DNA of 21,184 bases, taken from positions 1 through 21,184 of the forward strand of contig CAYLNK010000087.1 of NCBI GenBank assembly GCA_964384675.1, read 5' to 3'. Source of the stretch: CAYLNK01 sp964384675 (GTDB taxonomy: Bacteria > Acidobacteriota > Thermoanaerobaculia > UBA5066). The notes below the pieces were generated by a model. It was not told the DNA's origin, did not search any database, and saw nothing but the letters and a program-made list of their open reading frames with translations. Every line of letters begins with the position of its first letter. Position 1 is the stretch's first letter. Below, in pieces: positions 5,728 through 14,186 of this stretch. A program made the position numbers and the translations under genes.

Positions 5728-6177
5728 CTACTCCCTGGCGCCCTCCAACGCCTCCACGTCGGCGAGGTCCTTCAGACGACCCGTCGCCCGCTTGTTCCGG
5801 ATCAGCTCGGCCCGGCCGATCACGGGCACCTCCTGCCCCCCGGCCGAGGTCGAGACGCGGCCGGGCCAGGCCTCCTCGAACGTGAGACCGCTCACCCCGG
5901 TGAGGATGTCGATCCGGCCGGGCGCGACGCCGATCTGGAACACGATGCCTGGATTCGCCAGGTCCTCGCGGGAGAGGTCGAAGAGCGGAGCGCCAAACAC
6001 GCGAAGCGCCTCGAGCACGCGCCCCGCGTTCTCTTCCGTCGGTCGCACCCAGATGTCGAAACCGCCGGTCGCCCTGGGGATCCCGTGAACGGCTAGAGCG
6101 TGCGCCCCGATGACGAGGAACTCAGCGCCCGAGTCGGAGAGTGCGGACAACATCTCGACGAATTCGGTATTCACCAC
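5728..6177 (-). CDS. Nucleotidyltransferase-fold protein (AbiEii/DUF6036-like), possibly impaired
   Basis: A 149-residue protein of the MNT/AbiEii-like nucleotidyltransferase fold: FLVIGAHALAVHGIPRATGGFDIWV (residues 20-44) and GRIDILTG (third acidic residue, D90). Family members usually read RATxDxDIW; here the first Asp of the pair is Gly39 (codon GGT, one base from GAT), while D41 remains. Metal binding is therefore likely altered. It probably starts at GTG 6177 or the adjacent GTG 6174; the ATG at 6153 would trim conserved residues. It overlaps the end of the small gene at 6122-6346 by 56 bp on the same strand. Related two-gene units are often toxin-antitoxin-like, but that role here is inferred. 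Confidence 0.75.
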   Translation of the reverse strand: MVNTEFVEMLSALSDSGAEFLVIGAHALAVHGIPRATGGFDIWVRPTEENAGRVLEALRVFGAPLFDLSREDLANPGIVFQIGVAPGRIDILTGVSGLTFEEAWPGRVSTSAGGQEVPVIGRAELIRNKRATGRLKDLADVEALEGARE

Positions 6178-6346
6178 AGGGGCCCGCCTTGAGCTCCCAG
6201 GCCGCCTTCGTCAGCTCCCACACCATGTCGACTCGCTCAGACGGGGTCATGGCGCGCACGTCGAGGTCCTTTCCCTCGTCCTCCAGCCGGATCTTCCGGA
6301 CGGGATAGCGCGAACGGTCGACCTTCGAGGCCACGCCTGATTCCAT
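6122..6346 (-). CDS. Small partner protein of the nucleotidyltransferase-like gene
   Basis: A 74-residue, charged protein with no signal or membrane segment: SKVDRSRYPVRKIRLEDE, then TPSERVDMVWELTKAAWELK and a basic end RRDVVRTLRLGR. I recall this pattern (RxRYPVRK..., ERxxMVWxLT, RxxVVRxxR) as a small family that sits just upstream of DUF6036-type nucleotidyltransferases, possibly as antitoxin or accessory subunit; the function is not established. ATG 6346 is used; longer forms run into the promoter region of the divergent gene. Its C terminus is coded inside the first 56 bp of the next gene, and since both ends look conserved, the overlap seems real. Confidence 0.62.
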   Translation of the reverse strand: MESGVASKVDRSRYPVRKIRLEDEGKDLDVRAMTPSERVDMVWELTKAAWELKAGPCGEYRIRRDVVRTLRLGR

Positions 6347-6392
6347 TCGCGACGCACCGCCTGGATGCTCTCTGCCCGAGAATACGAGGCCG

Positions 6393-7214
6393 ATGGCGAA
6401 GGACCCCGAGCTGCGCGCCCACCACAACGGGACCACGCTCCCCGACGGCGGGCGTCGGGGCACCGCGAAGGAAGCCGATCTCTACCTGCCGCTGAAGCGG
6501 TTCCTGGAATCCCAGGGCTACGAGGTGAAGGGGGAGGTGCAGGACTGCGATGTCCTGGCCGTGCGCGGCACGGAGGCTCCCGTCGTCGTGGAGCTCAAGC
6601 TCACCCTCAATCTGAGCGTGCTCCTCCAGGCCGTTTCGAGACTGTCCCTGACTCCCAAGGTCTACATCGGCATCCCGAGAAGGTGCGCGGTCTACAGGAC
6701 GCGGCGGAGGCATGTCTTCAAGCTGCTCCGGATGCTCGGTCTGGGGCTCGTGGTGATCGACCCGGACCGTGGCAACGGAGCCGTCACCGAGGTCCTCGAC
6801 CCCGGCGAGTACCGGCCCCGTGAGTCGAAGCACCGTCGGGAGCGTCTGCTCGTGGAGTTCAGGAAGCGCGTCGGCGACCCCAACCTCGGTGGGATGCAGA
6901 AGAGGACCGGCGTCATGACCGTGTACCGGCAGCGAGCGCTGAGGATCGCGCAGCACCTGCAGGAGCACGGGCCGAGCAAGGCCTCGCACGTCGCCGGCTC
7001 CCTGCAAGAGCCGGGAGCCAGGGCCATCCTGTACGCAGATGCCTACGGGTGGTTCGAGAGAGTGTCGCGTGGCGTCTACGGACTCTCTCCACGCGGCCAG
7101 CAAGAGACCCGGCTCTGGCTGGACAGGGCGCGCGATGCCGCCTCCTTCTCCCGGTCCCCGCCCGGCGAGTCGAGCCAGACGCGCCCGCCGTACTCCGTCG
7201 CGCGGGGACGCTGA
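6393..7214 (+). CDS. DUF2161-like PD-(D/E)XK nuclease-fold protein
   Basis: A 273-residue protein. The N-terminal half fits DUF2161, a predicted PD-(D/E)XK phosphodiesterase family: EADLYLPLKRFLESQGYEVK (E27, residues 27-46), then CDVLAV with D53 and VVVELK with E67 and K69, which make up the nuclease triad. A basic segment follows (PRRCAVYRTRRRHVFK), then a C-terminal part (residues ~175-245) that looks like a winged helix (ALRIAQHLQEHGPSKASHVA ... WFERVSRGVYGLSP). DNA or RNA cleavage is plausible but unproven. It starts 46 bp from the divergent small partner gene; GAGG lies only 3 nt before the ATG, so the start is only moderately certain. The Ser/Arg/Pro tail after 245 is low complexity. 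Confidence 0.78.
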   Translation: MAKDPELRAHHNGTTLPDGGRRGTAKEADLYLPLKRFLESQGYEVKGEVQDCDVLAVRGTEAPVVVELKLTLNLSVLLQAVSRLSLTPKVYIGIPRRCAVYRTRRRHVFKLLRMLGLGLVVIDPDRGNGAVTEVLDPGEYRPRESKHRRERLLVEFRKRVGDPNLGGMQKRTGVMTVYRQRALRIAQHLQEHGPSKASHVAGSLQEPGARAILYADAYGWFERVSRGVYGLSPRGQQETRLWLDRARDAASFSRSPPGESSQTRPPYSVARGR

Positions 7215-7276
7215 GGCCCTCGGGTTCGAGGCCGGCTCCCGCGCGTAGACTCGGCGTCCCGACGGAGGAAGCCTCG

Positions 7277-9349
7277 ATGACCACCAGACCGTACCTCACC
7301 GCCGCGCTGCTCACAGGCGCGCTCGCCGCCAACGGACAGACCGCGGCTCCCGCCAAGGCGAAGGCGATCGACCCCGCCAACTTCGACACCGCCACCAAGC
7401 CGTGCGAGGAGTTCTACCAGTACGCGAACGGCGCCTGGCTCGCCGCCAACCCGATCCCGGCCGATCGCAGCCGGTACGGCGGGTTCGACGCGCTGTCCGA
7501 CCGCAACCGGGACGTCGTGAAGACGATCCTCGAGGAGACGTCGCGCAAGCGGGACTGGCCCAAGGGCTCGCCCCAGCAGAAGGTGTCGGACTTCTACGCC
7601 ACCGGGATGGACGCGGCGGCGCGGGAGAAGGCCGGCGCGACCCCGCTCGCTCCGATGCTCGCAACCATCGCGAAGCTCAAGACCGCCGACGACCTGCCCG
7701 CGGTCCTCGCCGAGCTGCACCTGTCGGGAGCGAACCCCGGCTTCGGGTTCCGCGTGGCTCAGGACTCGAAGGACTCGACGCGCTACATCGGGATCCTGAA
7801 CCAGGGTGGCCTCGGCCTCCCCGATCGCGACTACTACCTGAAGGACGACCCGAAGTCGAAGGAGCTCCGCGAGGCGTATCGCGCCCACGTCGCAAAGATG
7901 CTCGAGCTCACCGGCGACGCGCCGGAGTCCGCGAAGACCGAAGCGGACGTGATCCTGGGTCTGGAGACGAAGCTCGCCCAGGTCTCGATCACGCGCGTCG
8001 AGAACCGCGACCCCGTGAAGACCTACAACAAGCGGTCCGTCGCGGCGCTCGTCGCCGAGGCGCCGGGCTTCGACTACGCGAAGTTCCTGCGCGGCCTGGG
8101 CGCGTCGCCCGACTTGCAGAGCCGGGCCTCGGCCTCCGCCGACGTCAACGTCCGGCAGCCCGCCTTCTTCACCGGCTTCGCGGCGCTCACGCGCTCGGTC
8201 CCGGTGGCCGACTGGCAGACGTACCTGCGCTGGCACGCGGCGCGCACGGCAGCGCCCTTCCTCTCGAAGGCCTTCCAGGACGAGGACTTCGCCTTCAACG
8301 GCAAGAAGCTGAATGGGACGCAGCAGCCCGAGGAGACGTGGCGGCGTGTGCAGGCGGCCACGGACGCCGCCCTCGGCGAGGCCGTCGGGCCCCTCTACGT
8401 CGCGCGCGCCTTCAGCCCGAAGTCCAAGGAGCGGATGCGCGTCCTCGTCGAGAACATGCGCGCCGCGCTCCGCGAGCGCATCGACGCCCTTCCGTGGATG
8501 GGGAAGGAGACGAAGGCCCAGGCCCAGAAGAAGCTGGCCGCCTTCGGCGTGAAGATCGGGTACCCGGATACCTGGAGGGACTACTCGGCCCTCGTGGTGT
8601 CGCGGGACGTTCCCTTCGCCGAGAACGTGCGCCGCGCCCGGGTCTTCGAGACGAAGCGCAACCTCGCCAAGCTCGGCAAGCCGATCGACCGGACGGAGTG
8701 GGGCATGACGCCCCCGACCGTGAACGCGTACTACAGCCCCTCGATGAACGAGATCGTCTTCCCCGCGGGCATCCTCCAGCCGCCCTTCTTCTTCGAGGAC
8801 GGGGACGACGCCGTCAACTACGGCGGGATCGGAGTCGTGATCGGGCACGAGATGTCCCACGGCTTCGACGATTCCGGCAGCCAGTACGACGCCGACGGGA
8901 ACCTCAGGAACTGGTGGACCCCCGAGGACCGCAAGGCCTACGAGGCGCGAACGGACCTGATCGTCAAGCAGTACGACGGCTACAAGCCGCTCGCCGACCA
9001 GTCGATCAACGGGAAGCTCACCCTCGGCGAGAACATCGGCGACCTGGGCGGCATCAAGATCGCCTATGCGGCGCTGCAGAAGGCGCTCGCGGGCAAGCCG
9101 AAGGAACGGGCCGAGAAGATCGACGGCTTCACGCCAGACCAGCGCTTCTTCCTCTCGTACGCCACGATCTGGCGCAGCCACTACCGCGACGAGTCGATGC
9201 GGGTGCAGCTCAACACGAACCCGCACAGCCCGGGACACTGGCGCGCGATCGGTCCCCCGTCGAACCTGCCGGAGTTCTACGAGGCGTTCGGCTGCGCCGA
9301 GGGGACCCCGATGCGCCGCGCGGAGGCCGACCGGCCGAGCATCTGGTAG
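7277..9349 (+). CDS. M13-family zinc metallopeptidase (neprilysin/PepO-like), exported
   Basis: A 690-residue protein of normal M13 length. It has a signal peptide (MTTRPYLTAALLTGALAANG), the family N-terminal sequence CEEFYQYANGAWLAANPIP, and the NAYYSP substrate-binding motif followed by NEIVFPAGILQPPFF. The zinc site is complete: HEMSH (H524, E525, H528) and GENIGDLGG (E585, D589). It ends in the family's usual terminal Trp after the FYEAFGC motif. M13 enzymes cut small peptides; in bacteria the role is often peptide scavenging or envelope processing. ATG 7277 has GGAGGAA at 7264-7270; the longer open frame from 7049 overlaps the previous gene and is rejected. A TAGACT at 7246-7251 may be its -10. 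It converges on the kinase gene with only 12 bp between stops. Confidence 0.95.
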   Translation: MTTRPYLTAALLTGALAANGQTAAPAKAKAIDPANFDTATKPCEEFYQYANGAWLAANPIPADRSRYGGFDALSDRNRDVVKTILEETSRKRDWPKGSPQQKVSDFYATGMDAAAREKAGATPLAPMLATIAKLKTADDLPAVLAELHLSGANPGFGFRVAQDSKDSTRYIGILNQGGLGLPDRDYYLKDDPKSKELREAYRAHVAKMLELTGDAPESAKTEADVILGLETKLAQVSITRVENRDPVKTYNKRSVAALVAEAPGFDYAKFLRGLGASPDLQSRASASADVNVRQPAFFTGFAALTRSVPVADWQTYLRWHAARTAAPFLSKAFQDEDFAFNGKKLNGTQQPEETWRRVQAATDAALGEAVGPLYVARAFSPKSKERMRVLVENMRAALRERIDALPWMGKETKAQAQKKLAAFGVKIGYPDTWRDYSALVVSRDVPFAENVRRARVFETKRNLAKLGKPIDRTEWGMTPPTVNAYYSPSMNEIVFPAGILQPPFFFEDGDDAVNYGGIGVVIGHEMSHGFDDSGSQYDADGNLRNWWTPEDRKAYEARTDLIVKQYDGYKPLADQSINGKLTLGENIGDLGGIKIAYAALQKALAGKPKERAEKIDGFTPDQRFFLSYATIWRSHYRDESMRVQLNTNPHSPGHWRAIGPPSNLPEFYEAFGCAEGTPMRRAEADRPSIW

Positions 9350-9361
9350 CCGGCCGCACGG

Positions 9362-11806
9362 TCATCTGACTCCTGTCGGTCCCGTGGATCCGAGGTCATC
9401 GTCCTCGACTCTCCGGGTCCGCACGGTCGATCCGTCGTTCGTCTCCGGGTCCGAGCGACCCGGCCCCGGTCCCGCCCGCGGCACCGGCCCCGTTGGGACC
9501 CTCCGCACCGACAGCCAGTAGCCGCAGACGGCGATCGACAGGACGAGCAACGGGGCCGCGGCCGCGTAGGGCCAGGTCCACGCGGTCCGCCAGAGCGGCG
9601 GGACGGCGAGCAGGTCCGTCGCTCCGATCAGGAACGTGACCAGGGCCAGGAAGCCGCCGCGCAGGCCGAGCGCGGTGAGAGTCGCCGCCAGCACCGCGGC
9701 CATGCCGAGAACGCGGGGCTCCACGTTCGTGGGGCGAATGACCGCCAGCGCCACGGGAAGGGCCGCCAGGGCGAGCGCGACCCACGAGCGCTTCACGAAA
9801 CGCGCCAAGAGCCCGCTCAGGAGTAGCAGGGCGGCCGCCGCGAAGATGGCGAGCTGGAGCGTGTCGAGAAGCAGGAAGCCGTAGAGCCCGGGCTGGCCCA
9901 CGCCGAAGAGCACGATCTTCGGCCAGATCGTCTCGACCGCTCCTCCCGGGAGCCGGGTGAGGACAAGGAGCGCCAGACCCGCCGGAACGAGCGCCGCCGT
10001 GCCGAGCAGGAGCTCGCGCCCCACCACGGAATCAGGCTTCCGGACCGACGTCAGGCGAATCCAGCCCGGCAGCATCCCCGGCCACGTCCGGCGGATGGTG
10101 GGCTCGAAGGCGACGTAGGCGAGGCCGACGAGGAGCCCGATGCCGATCGACTCGGTGAGCACCCACCACCAGATCCCTCCCGGGATCGTCCGGGGATTGA
10201 GGAGGAGCTTGGAGACCTGGACGGAGAAGCTCACGAAGGCCAGGGCCACGGCGCCGTCGAGGTCGACCAAGGGTGAGCGGAACCGCATCAGGGCGCCGGC
10301 GACCGCGAGCGCCGTCAGGCTCGCCAGCACCAGGCTCGCGATCGGCTCCAGGAGGATGCGCTCGGCCTCCGGCGCCGCAAGGCCGGGAGCCCCGAACCTC
10401 AGGAGGTCGTCTCCGCGGCGGACGACCTGGAAGTCCGTTCCCTCCCTTTCGGCGGACTCGCGAAGCACCGGAGCCGGATCGACCGGATCCCTGGTCTCGT
10501 CCGGCCAGCGCTGGTACAGGAGGAGCCGCCCGCCGGCGTCGAACAGGAGACGGAACTCCCCCTCACCCGGATGGGGGAACCCCGGGGAGGGCGGATTGCG
10601 CGGGTCCAGCAGCGAGGTCGGGGCGAGTCGAACCCAGGCCAGAGGCGCTCCGTCCGCCGAGGCGAGGTAGCCGGAGGCCACGCCCGGGAAGCTCTTCGCG
10701 AAGCCGAGCGACCGCACGATCGCCTGGGCTCTCTCCGTGGCGACCGCGAGCGAGAGCAGTCTCGTCTCGCCCGACCGGGGCGGCCAGAGGCTCCCCGCCA
10801 CGGCGGTCATCAGGACCACGCCGAGGAGCGTGCCCAGGAGCGCGAGGCGCGCCTGGCGCCGTGTGAGCGCGTCGTGGGCGGTGGCCCGGGAGAGGACCTC
10901 CACGGCGTAGAGACGCGTCTGGTCCCCCGCGACCGGGACCCGGTCCGCGGGAAGTCGTGACAGCAGCTCGTCACCGTCCCGGGGACGCCCCGCCGCGTCC
11001 TTGGAGAGGCAGAGGTCGACGAGACGGAGAAGTGCCGGAGAGGTGGAGCGCGTGTACGCGGAGAGCGGGCGCGGATCGTCCCTCAGGACGGCGACCATCT
11101 CGTCCATCGCGCTCGCTCCCGCGAACGGACGGACGCCCGAGAGCATCTCGTAGAGGATGACGCCGCACGCCCAGACGTCGGTCGACGGGCCGACCCGCTC
11201 CCCACGAGCCTGCTCGGGGGACATGTAGGACGCCGTTCCCACGACGAGGCCCGTCCCGGTGAGCCTCTCCTCGCGGGAGCCCTCGCCGTCGGGGCGCAGG
11301 AGCGCGAGCCCGAAATCGAGGACGACGAGCGACTCGTCGGGCCGCAGCATCAGGTTGGAGGGCTTGAGGTCGCGATGGACGACGCCGCTCCGGTGCGCGA
11401 TCGCGAGCGTCTCGGCCAGCTGGCGCAGCACCTCGAGCGCACGGGTCTCGCCGATGGGACCCTCCGCGAGGACGTCGGCGAGCGTGGAGCCCTCGACCAG
11501 CTCCATCGCCAGGATCAGCTCCACGCCTCCTCTGGCATCCGGGAGCTCCTCCACCGAGAAGACCTTCACCAGGTGCGGGCTGTCGAGGCGCGCCTGGACC
11601 TGGGCCTCGCGAAGGAAGCGCTCCCTCCGGAACGGGTCGCCGCTCGCGACGTTCCGGAGGCGCTTCAGGGCGACGCGTCGTCCGAGCTTCAGGTCCGCCG
11701 CGGACCAGACCTCACCGACTCCCCCGCGGCCCAGCAAGCTCTCGAGGCGGTAGTGCCCGACGAGGTCGCCGGCCTTCCATCCCGATTCGCCACCGTCGAC
11801 GCTCAT
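9362..11806 (-). CDS. Ser/Thr protein kinase with large polytopic membrane half
   Basis: An 814-residue protein. Residues ~19-290 form a Hanks-type kinase with all key motifs: GRGGVGEV (27-33), K48 in VALKRL, HRDLKPSN (D146), DFG (164-166) and the MSPEQA segment with DVWACGVILYEMLSG. A membrane segment (~319-340) is followed by an apparently extracytoplasmic region (~341-484) and then about nine hydrophobic segments to ~790, ending with a Pro/Gly-rich tail. Most bacterial PknB-like kinases have one TM, so this is a membrane-sensor architecture. The start at ATG 11806 is just ahead of the kinase domain; the open frame continues upstream to 11941, but it would overlap the divergent gene and is not conserved-looking. 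Target and signal unknown. Confidence 0.92.
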   Translation of the reverse strand: MSVDGGESGWKAGDLVGHYRLESLLGRGGVGEVWSAADLKLGRRVALKRLRNVASGDPFRRERFLREAQVQARLDSPHLVKVFSVEELPDARGGVELILAMELVEGSTLADVLAEGPIGETRALEVLRQLAETLAIAHRSGVVHRDLKPSNLMLRPDESLVVLDFGLALLRPDGEGSREERLTGTGLVVGTASYMSPEQARGERVGPSTDVWACGVILYEMLSGVRPFAGASAMDEMVAVLRDDPRPLSAYTRSTSPALLRLVDLCLSKDAAGRPRDGDELLSRLPADRVPVAGDQTRLYAVEVLSRATAHDALTRRQARLALLGTLLGVVLMTAVAGSLWPPRSGETRLLSLAVATERAQAIVRSLGFAKSFPGVASGYLASADGAPLAWVRLAPTSLLDPRNPPSPGFPHPGEGEFRLLFDAGGRLLLYQRWPDETRDPVDPAPVLRESAEREGTDFQVVRRGDDLLRFGAPGLAAPEAERILLEPIASLVLASLTALAVAGALMRFRSPLVDLDGAVALAFVSFSVQVSKLLLNPRTIPGGIWWWVLTESIGIGLLVGLAYVAFEPTIRRTWPGMLPGWIRLTSVRKPDSVVGRELLLGTAALVPAGLALLVLTRLPGGAVETIWPKIVLFGVGQPGLYGFLLLDTLQLAIFAAAALLLLSGLLARFVKRSWVALALAALPVALAVIRPTNVEPRVLGMAAVLAATLTALGLRGGFLALVTFLIGATDLLAVPPLWRTAWTWPYAAAAPLLVLSIAVCGYWLSVRRVPTGPVPRAGPGPGRSDPETNDGSTVRTRRVEDDDLGSTGPTGVR

Positions 11807-11929
11807 GCCGCTGACAGAGCGTACTGCATCGGTCCCGGCCTGCCGCCCGCGTGAAACAGAAAGCGGCTGGGTCCGTATCCAGGGCATCGAGCTCCCGAGA
11901 GTCCGGGTGGGCCCGGAGAAGGACGCCGC

Positions 11930-13072
11930 ATGCTCCGACACCTCGCCGCTCTCGCCCTGGTCTGCGGCTCTGCCGCTCGCGCCGAGCTACCGACCACCTC
12001 GCCGATCCCGCCCGACTCGCCCCGCTGGGAGCTGGAGGGAAAGGCCAAGGTGACCGAGTACCTGGGACGTCCGTGCCTCCAGATCGACGGCGGCGCGGCG
12101 ATCCTGAAGGACTTCGAGCTGCGCGACGGCGTCCTCGACGTCGACGTCGCCACCCCGGCCCTTCGCGGGTTCTTCGGAATCCAGTTCCGGCTCGTGAACG
12201 AAGGCGCGATGGGCGAATGGGTCTACCTCCGGCAGCACAAGTCGGGAGCGCCGGACGCGATGCAGTACACGCCGGTCCTCAACACCGGCGCCAACTGGCA
12301 GATCTACAACGGGCCTGGTTTCACGGGAGCCGTCGACATCCCGAAGGGCGCCTGGTTCCACCTCCGCCTGGAGGTGACCGGCGCGCAGGCGAAGCTCTTC
12401 GTCGAGGACATGGAGAAGCCGGCGCTGGTCATGGACGACCTGAAGAGCGGCGTACAGAAGGGCTTCGTCGCGCTGCACGTCCTCACCGGGACCACCTACT
12501 TCTCGGGCTTCCAGGTGCGCGAGACGCCCCCGACGCCGTGGGAGCGCCACCTCCCGCCGACGCCCCCGGATACGCTGACGAAATGGAGCCTCTCCCCTTC
12601 CTTCGACGCGCTGGCGCGGAACCTCGAGCGCCCGCTCTCGAAGTCCGAACGGGACGCGATGAGGTGGCAGGACGTGGAGGCGGAGCCGCCGGGGTTCGTC
12701 GTCCTCTACCGCCATCGCGAGGCCCCGCACCTGCGGGTCACGTTCCAGGGCGACTTCTCGAAGAGGCTGGAGCCGCAGCCCGGCATGAAGGTGGTCTACG
12801 CGAAGACCAGCATCGACTCCGACCGCGACCAGGTGCGACGGCTCTCGCTCGGCTACAGCGACGACGTCAGCGTCTTCCTGAACGGGAAGATCCTGTATCG
12901 CGGCCGGAGCGCGCAGGGCTTCCGCGACCCCGGCTTCCTCGGGATCGTGAATCCCGAGAACGACGCGGTCTACCTTCCCCTGAAGAAGGGCCGGAACGAG
13001 CTGATGCTCGCCGTGAGCGAGGTCGGCGGCGGCTGGGGCTTCATCTGCCGCCTCGCCGATCCGGAGAGGTGA
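11930..13072 (+). CDS. Secreted beta-sandwich (concanavalin A-like) protein, unknown role
   Basis: A 380-residue protein with a signal peptide (MLRHLAALALVCGSAARA). Residues ~33-200 look like a concanavalin A/LamG-type jelly roll of the DUF1080 kind: KDFELRDGVLDVDV, GFFGIQFRLVNEG, WFHLRLEVTGAQAKLFVED, and YFSGFQVRE. The remaining ~170 residues form a second beta-rich part, with VSVFLNGKILYRG and LPLKKGRNELMLAVSEVGGGWGF resembling the carbohydrate-binding-like domain of some glycosidases. No catalytic residues can be named. GGAGAAGGA at 11915-11923 supports ATG 11930. It is divergent from the kinase gene across a 123 bp gap, in which I see no clear promoter, and is convergent with the AraC gene (16 bp between stops). 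Confidence 0.78.
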   Translation: MLRHLAALALVCGSAARAELPTTSPIPPDSPRWELEGKAKVTEYLGRPCLQIDGGAAILKDFELRDGVLDVDVATPALRGFFGIQFRLVNEGAMGEWVYLRQHKSGAPDAMQYTPVLNTGANWQIYNGPGFTGAVDIPKGAWFHLRLEVTGAQAKLFVEDMEKPALVMDDLKSGVQKGFVALHVLTGTTYFSGFQVRETPPTPWERHLPPTPPDTLTKWSLSPSFDALARNLERPLSKSERDAMRWQDVEAEPPGFVVLYRHREAPHLRVTFQGDFSKRLEPQPGMKVVYAKTSIDSDRDQVRRLSLGYSDDVSVFLNGKILYRGRSAQGFRDPGFLGIVNPENDAVYLPLKKGRNELMLAVSEVGGGWGFICRLADPER

Positions 13073-13088
13073 AGTCCGGGGCAGATCG

Positions 13089-14051
13089 TCAGCGGGTGGC
13101 CGCCCAGCGGGACGGCGGCACACCCGTCGCCCTCTTGAAGGCCCGGCTGAAGGCCGCCTCGGAGCCGTAGCCCACGCGAGACGCCACCGCCGCGACCTTC
13201 TCGGTGCCGGTCGCGAGGAGACCCGCGGCGACCTGCATGCGCCACAACGTCAGGTACTGCATCGGGGGCTGGCCGACCACCTCGGCGAACCGCTCGGCCA
13301 GGCCCGAGCGAGACAGGCCGACCGCGGCGGCGAGCTCCTCGAGGCTCCACGCTCGCGACACGTCGCCGTGGAGGAGGACCAGCACCCGTCCGACGTGCGG
13401 ATCCCGCAGGCCCGCCAGCCAGCCGCCCCGCCCGTGGGGCAGCGCGTCGAGCGAGCGGCGCACCACCTCCACGAACATCAGCTCGGAGAGGCGCGCCAGG
13501 ATGCTCTCGCCGCCGGCCCGCTTCGCGTCGGACTCGGCGGCCGCGAGGCGCGCGAACTGGGACAGGGCGTCGTCCTCGCCGCGCGTCGAGACGTGGAGCA
13601 GCCGGGGCAGGGCTCCGAGCACGGGGTTGAACGGGCGCGCGTCGCATCCGAGGAAGCCGCACACGACCCGCGTGTCGACGGGTGCCGACGGATCGCCGGG
13701 GTGGAGCCTGAAAGGAAAGCGCTCCTCTGCCGTCTTCCGGAACGGGGTCAGGTCCGCGCGGCTCCGCAGGTCGGGGTCGCTCGAGAGGGCGTGCTCGTCC
13801 CCGTGCGGGAAGACCACGATGTCGCCCGCGCCGAGGCGCACGGGCGGACGATCGCCCGTCCGCGCCCAGCACGAGCCCTGGGTGACGACGTGGTACTGGA
13901 AGACGTGCTGGGCGTGCGGAAGGACCAGCCCCGAAAGCTGATCGGAACGAGGCGTCGTCGCGACCCAGGGCGAGGAGGCCTCGACGCGGAAGAACGCGGC
14001 CCCGGACAGCCGTACCGCCTGGAGGACGTCCGACAGCGGGTCGCCGCTCAT
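13089..14051 (-). CDS. AraC-family regulator with N-terminal cupin domain
   Basis: A 320-residue regulator. The N-terminal ~190 residues are a cupin sensor domain (FQYHVVTQGSCW, then RLGAGDIVVFPHGDEHAL); the last ~100 residues carry the two helix-turn-helix motifs of AraC proteins (WSLEELAAAVGLSRSGLAERF, then KVAAVASRVGYGSEAAFSRAF and the closing GVPPSRW). It should bind DNA as an activator or repressor responding to an unknown ligand. ATG 14051 is chosen because it begins the conserved domain; the frame is open far upstream but that part is antisense to the methyltransferase gene. No strong RBS is visible. It is divergent from the methyltransferase gene with 135 bp between, so control of that gene is the simplest guess. 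Confidence 0.92.
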   Translation of the reverse strand: MSGDPLSDVLQAVRLSGAAFFRVEASSPWVATTPRSDQLSGLVLPHAQHVFQYHVVTQGSCWARTGDRPPVRLGAGDIVVFPHGDEHALSSDPDLRSRADLTPFRKTAEERFPFRLHPGDPSAPVDTRVVCGFLGCDARPFNPVLGALPRLLHVSTRGEDDALSQFARLAAAESDAKRAGGESILARLSELMFVEVVRRSLDALPHGRGGWLAGLRDPHVGRVLVLLHGDVSRAWSLEELAAAVGLSRSGLAERFAEVVGQPPMQYLTLWRMQVAAGLLATGTEKVAAVASRVGYGSEAAFSRAFKRATGVPPSRWAATR

Positions 14052-14186
14052 CGGCGTGGATTCTGCCGCAAGAGACGTGGACTCCCGATCATTCCGTGCC
14101 CGTCTCCCGGTTCCTACATTGGTGGGGCCCTGCGACGCGAACCACGACGCGACTCCACACCGCAGGCCACGACCCGAAAGGAACCG

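Noticed and set aside
7076..9238. 720-codon open frame on the minus strand
   Set aside because: It lies wholly antisense to the M13 peptidase, whose zinc motifs are intact. The frame is open because of the GC-rich third codon positions; its product is low-complexity Arg/Val/Glu sequence.
11807..11941. 45-residue extension of the kinase
   Set aside because: It would overlap the start of the divergent gene and has no kinase-like content; ATG 11806 is just ahead of the domain.
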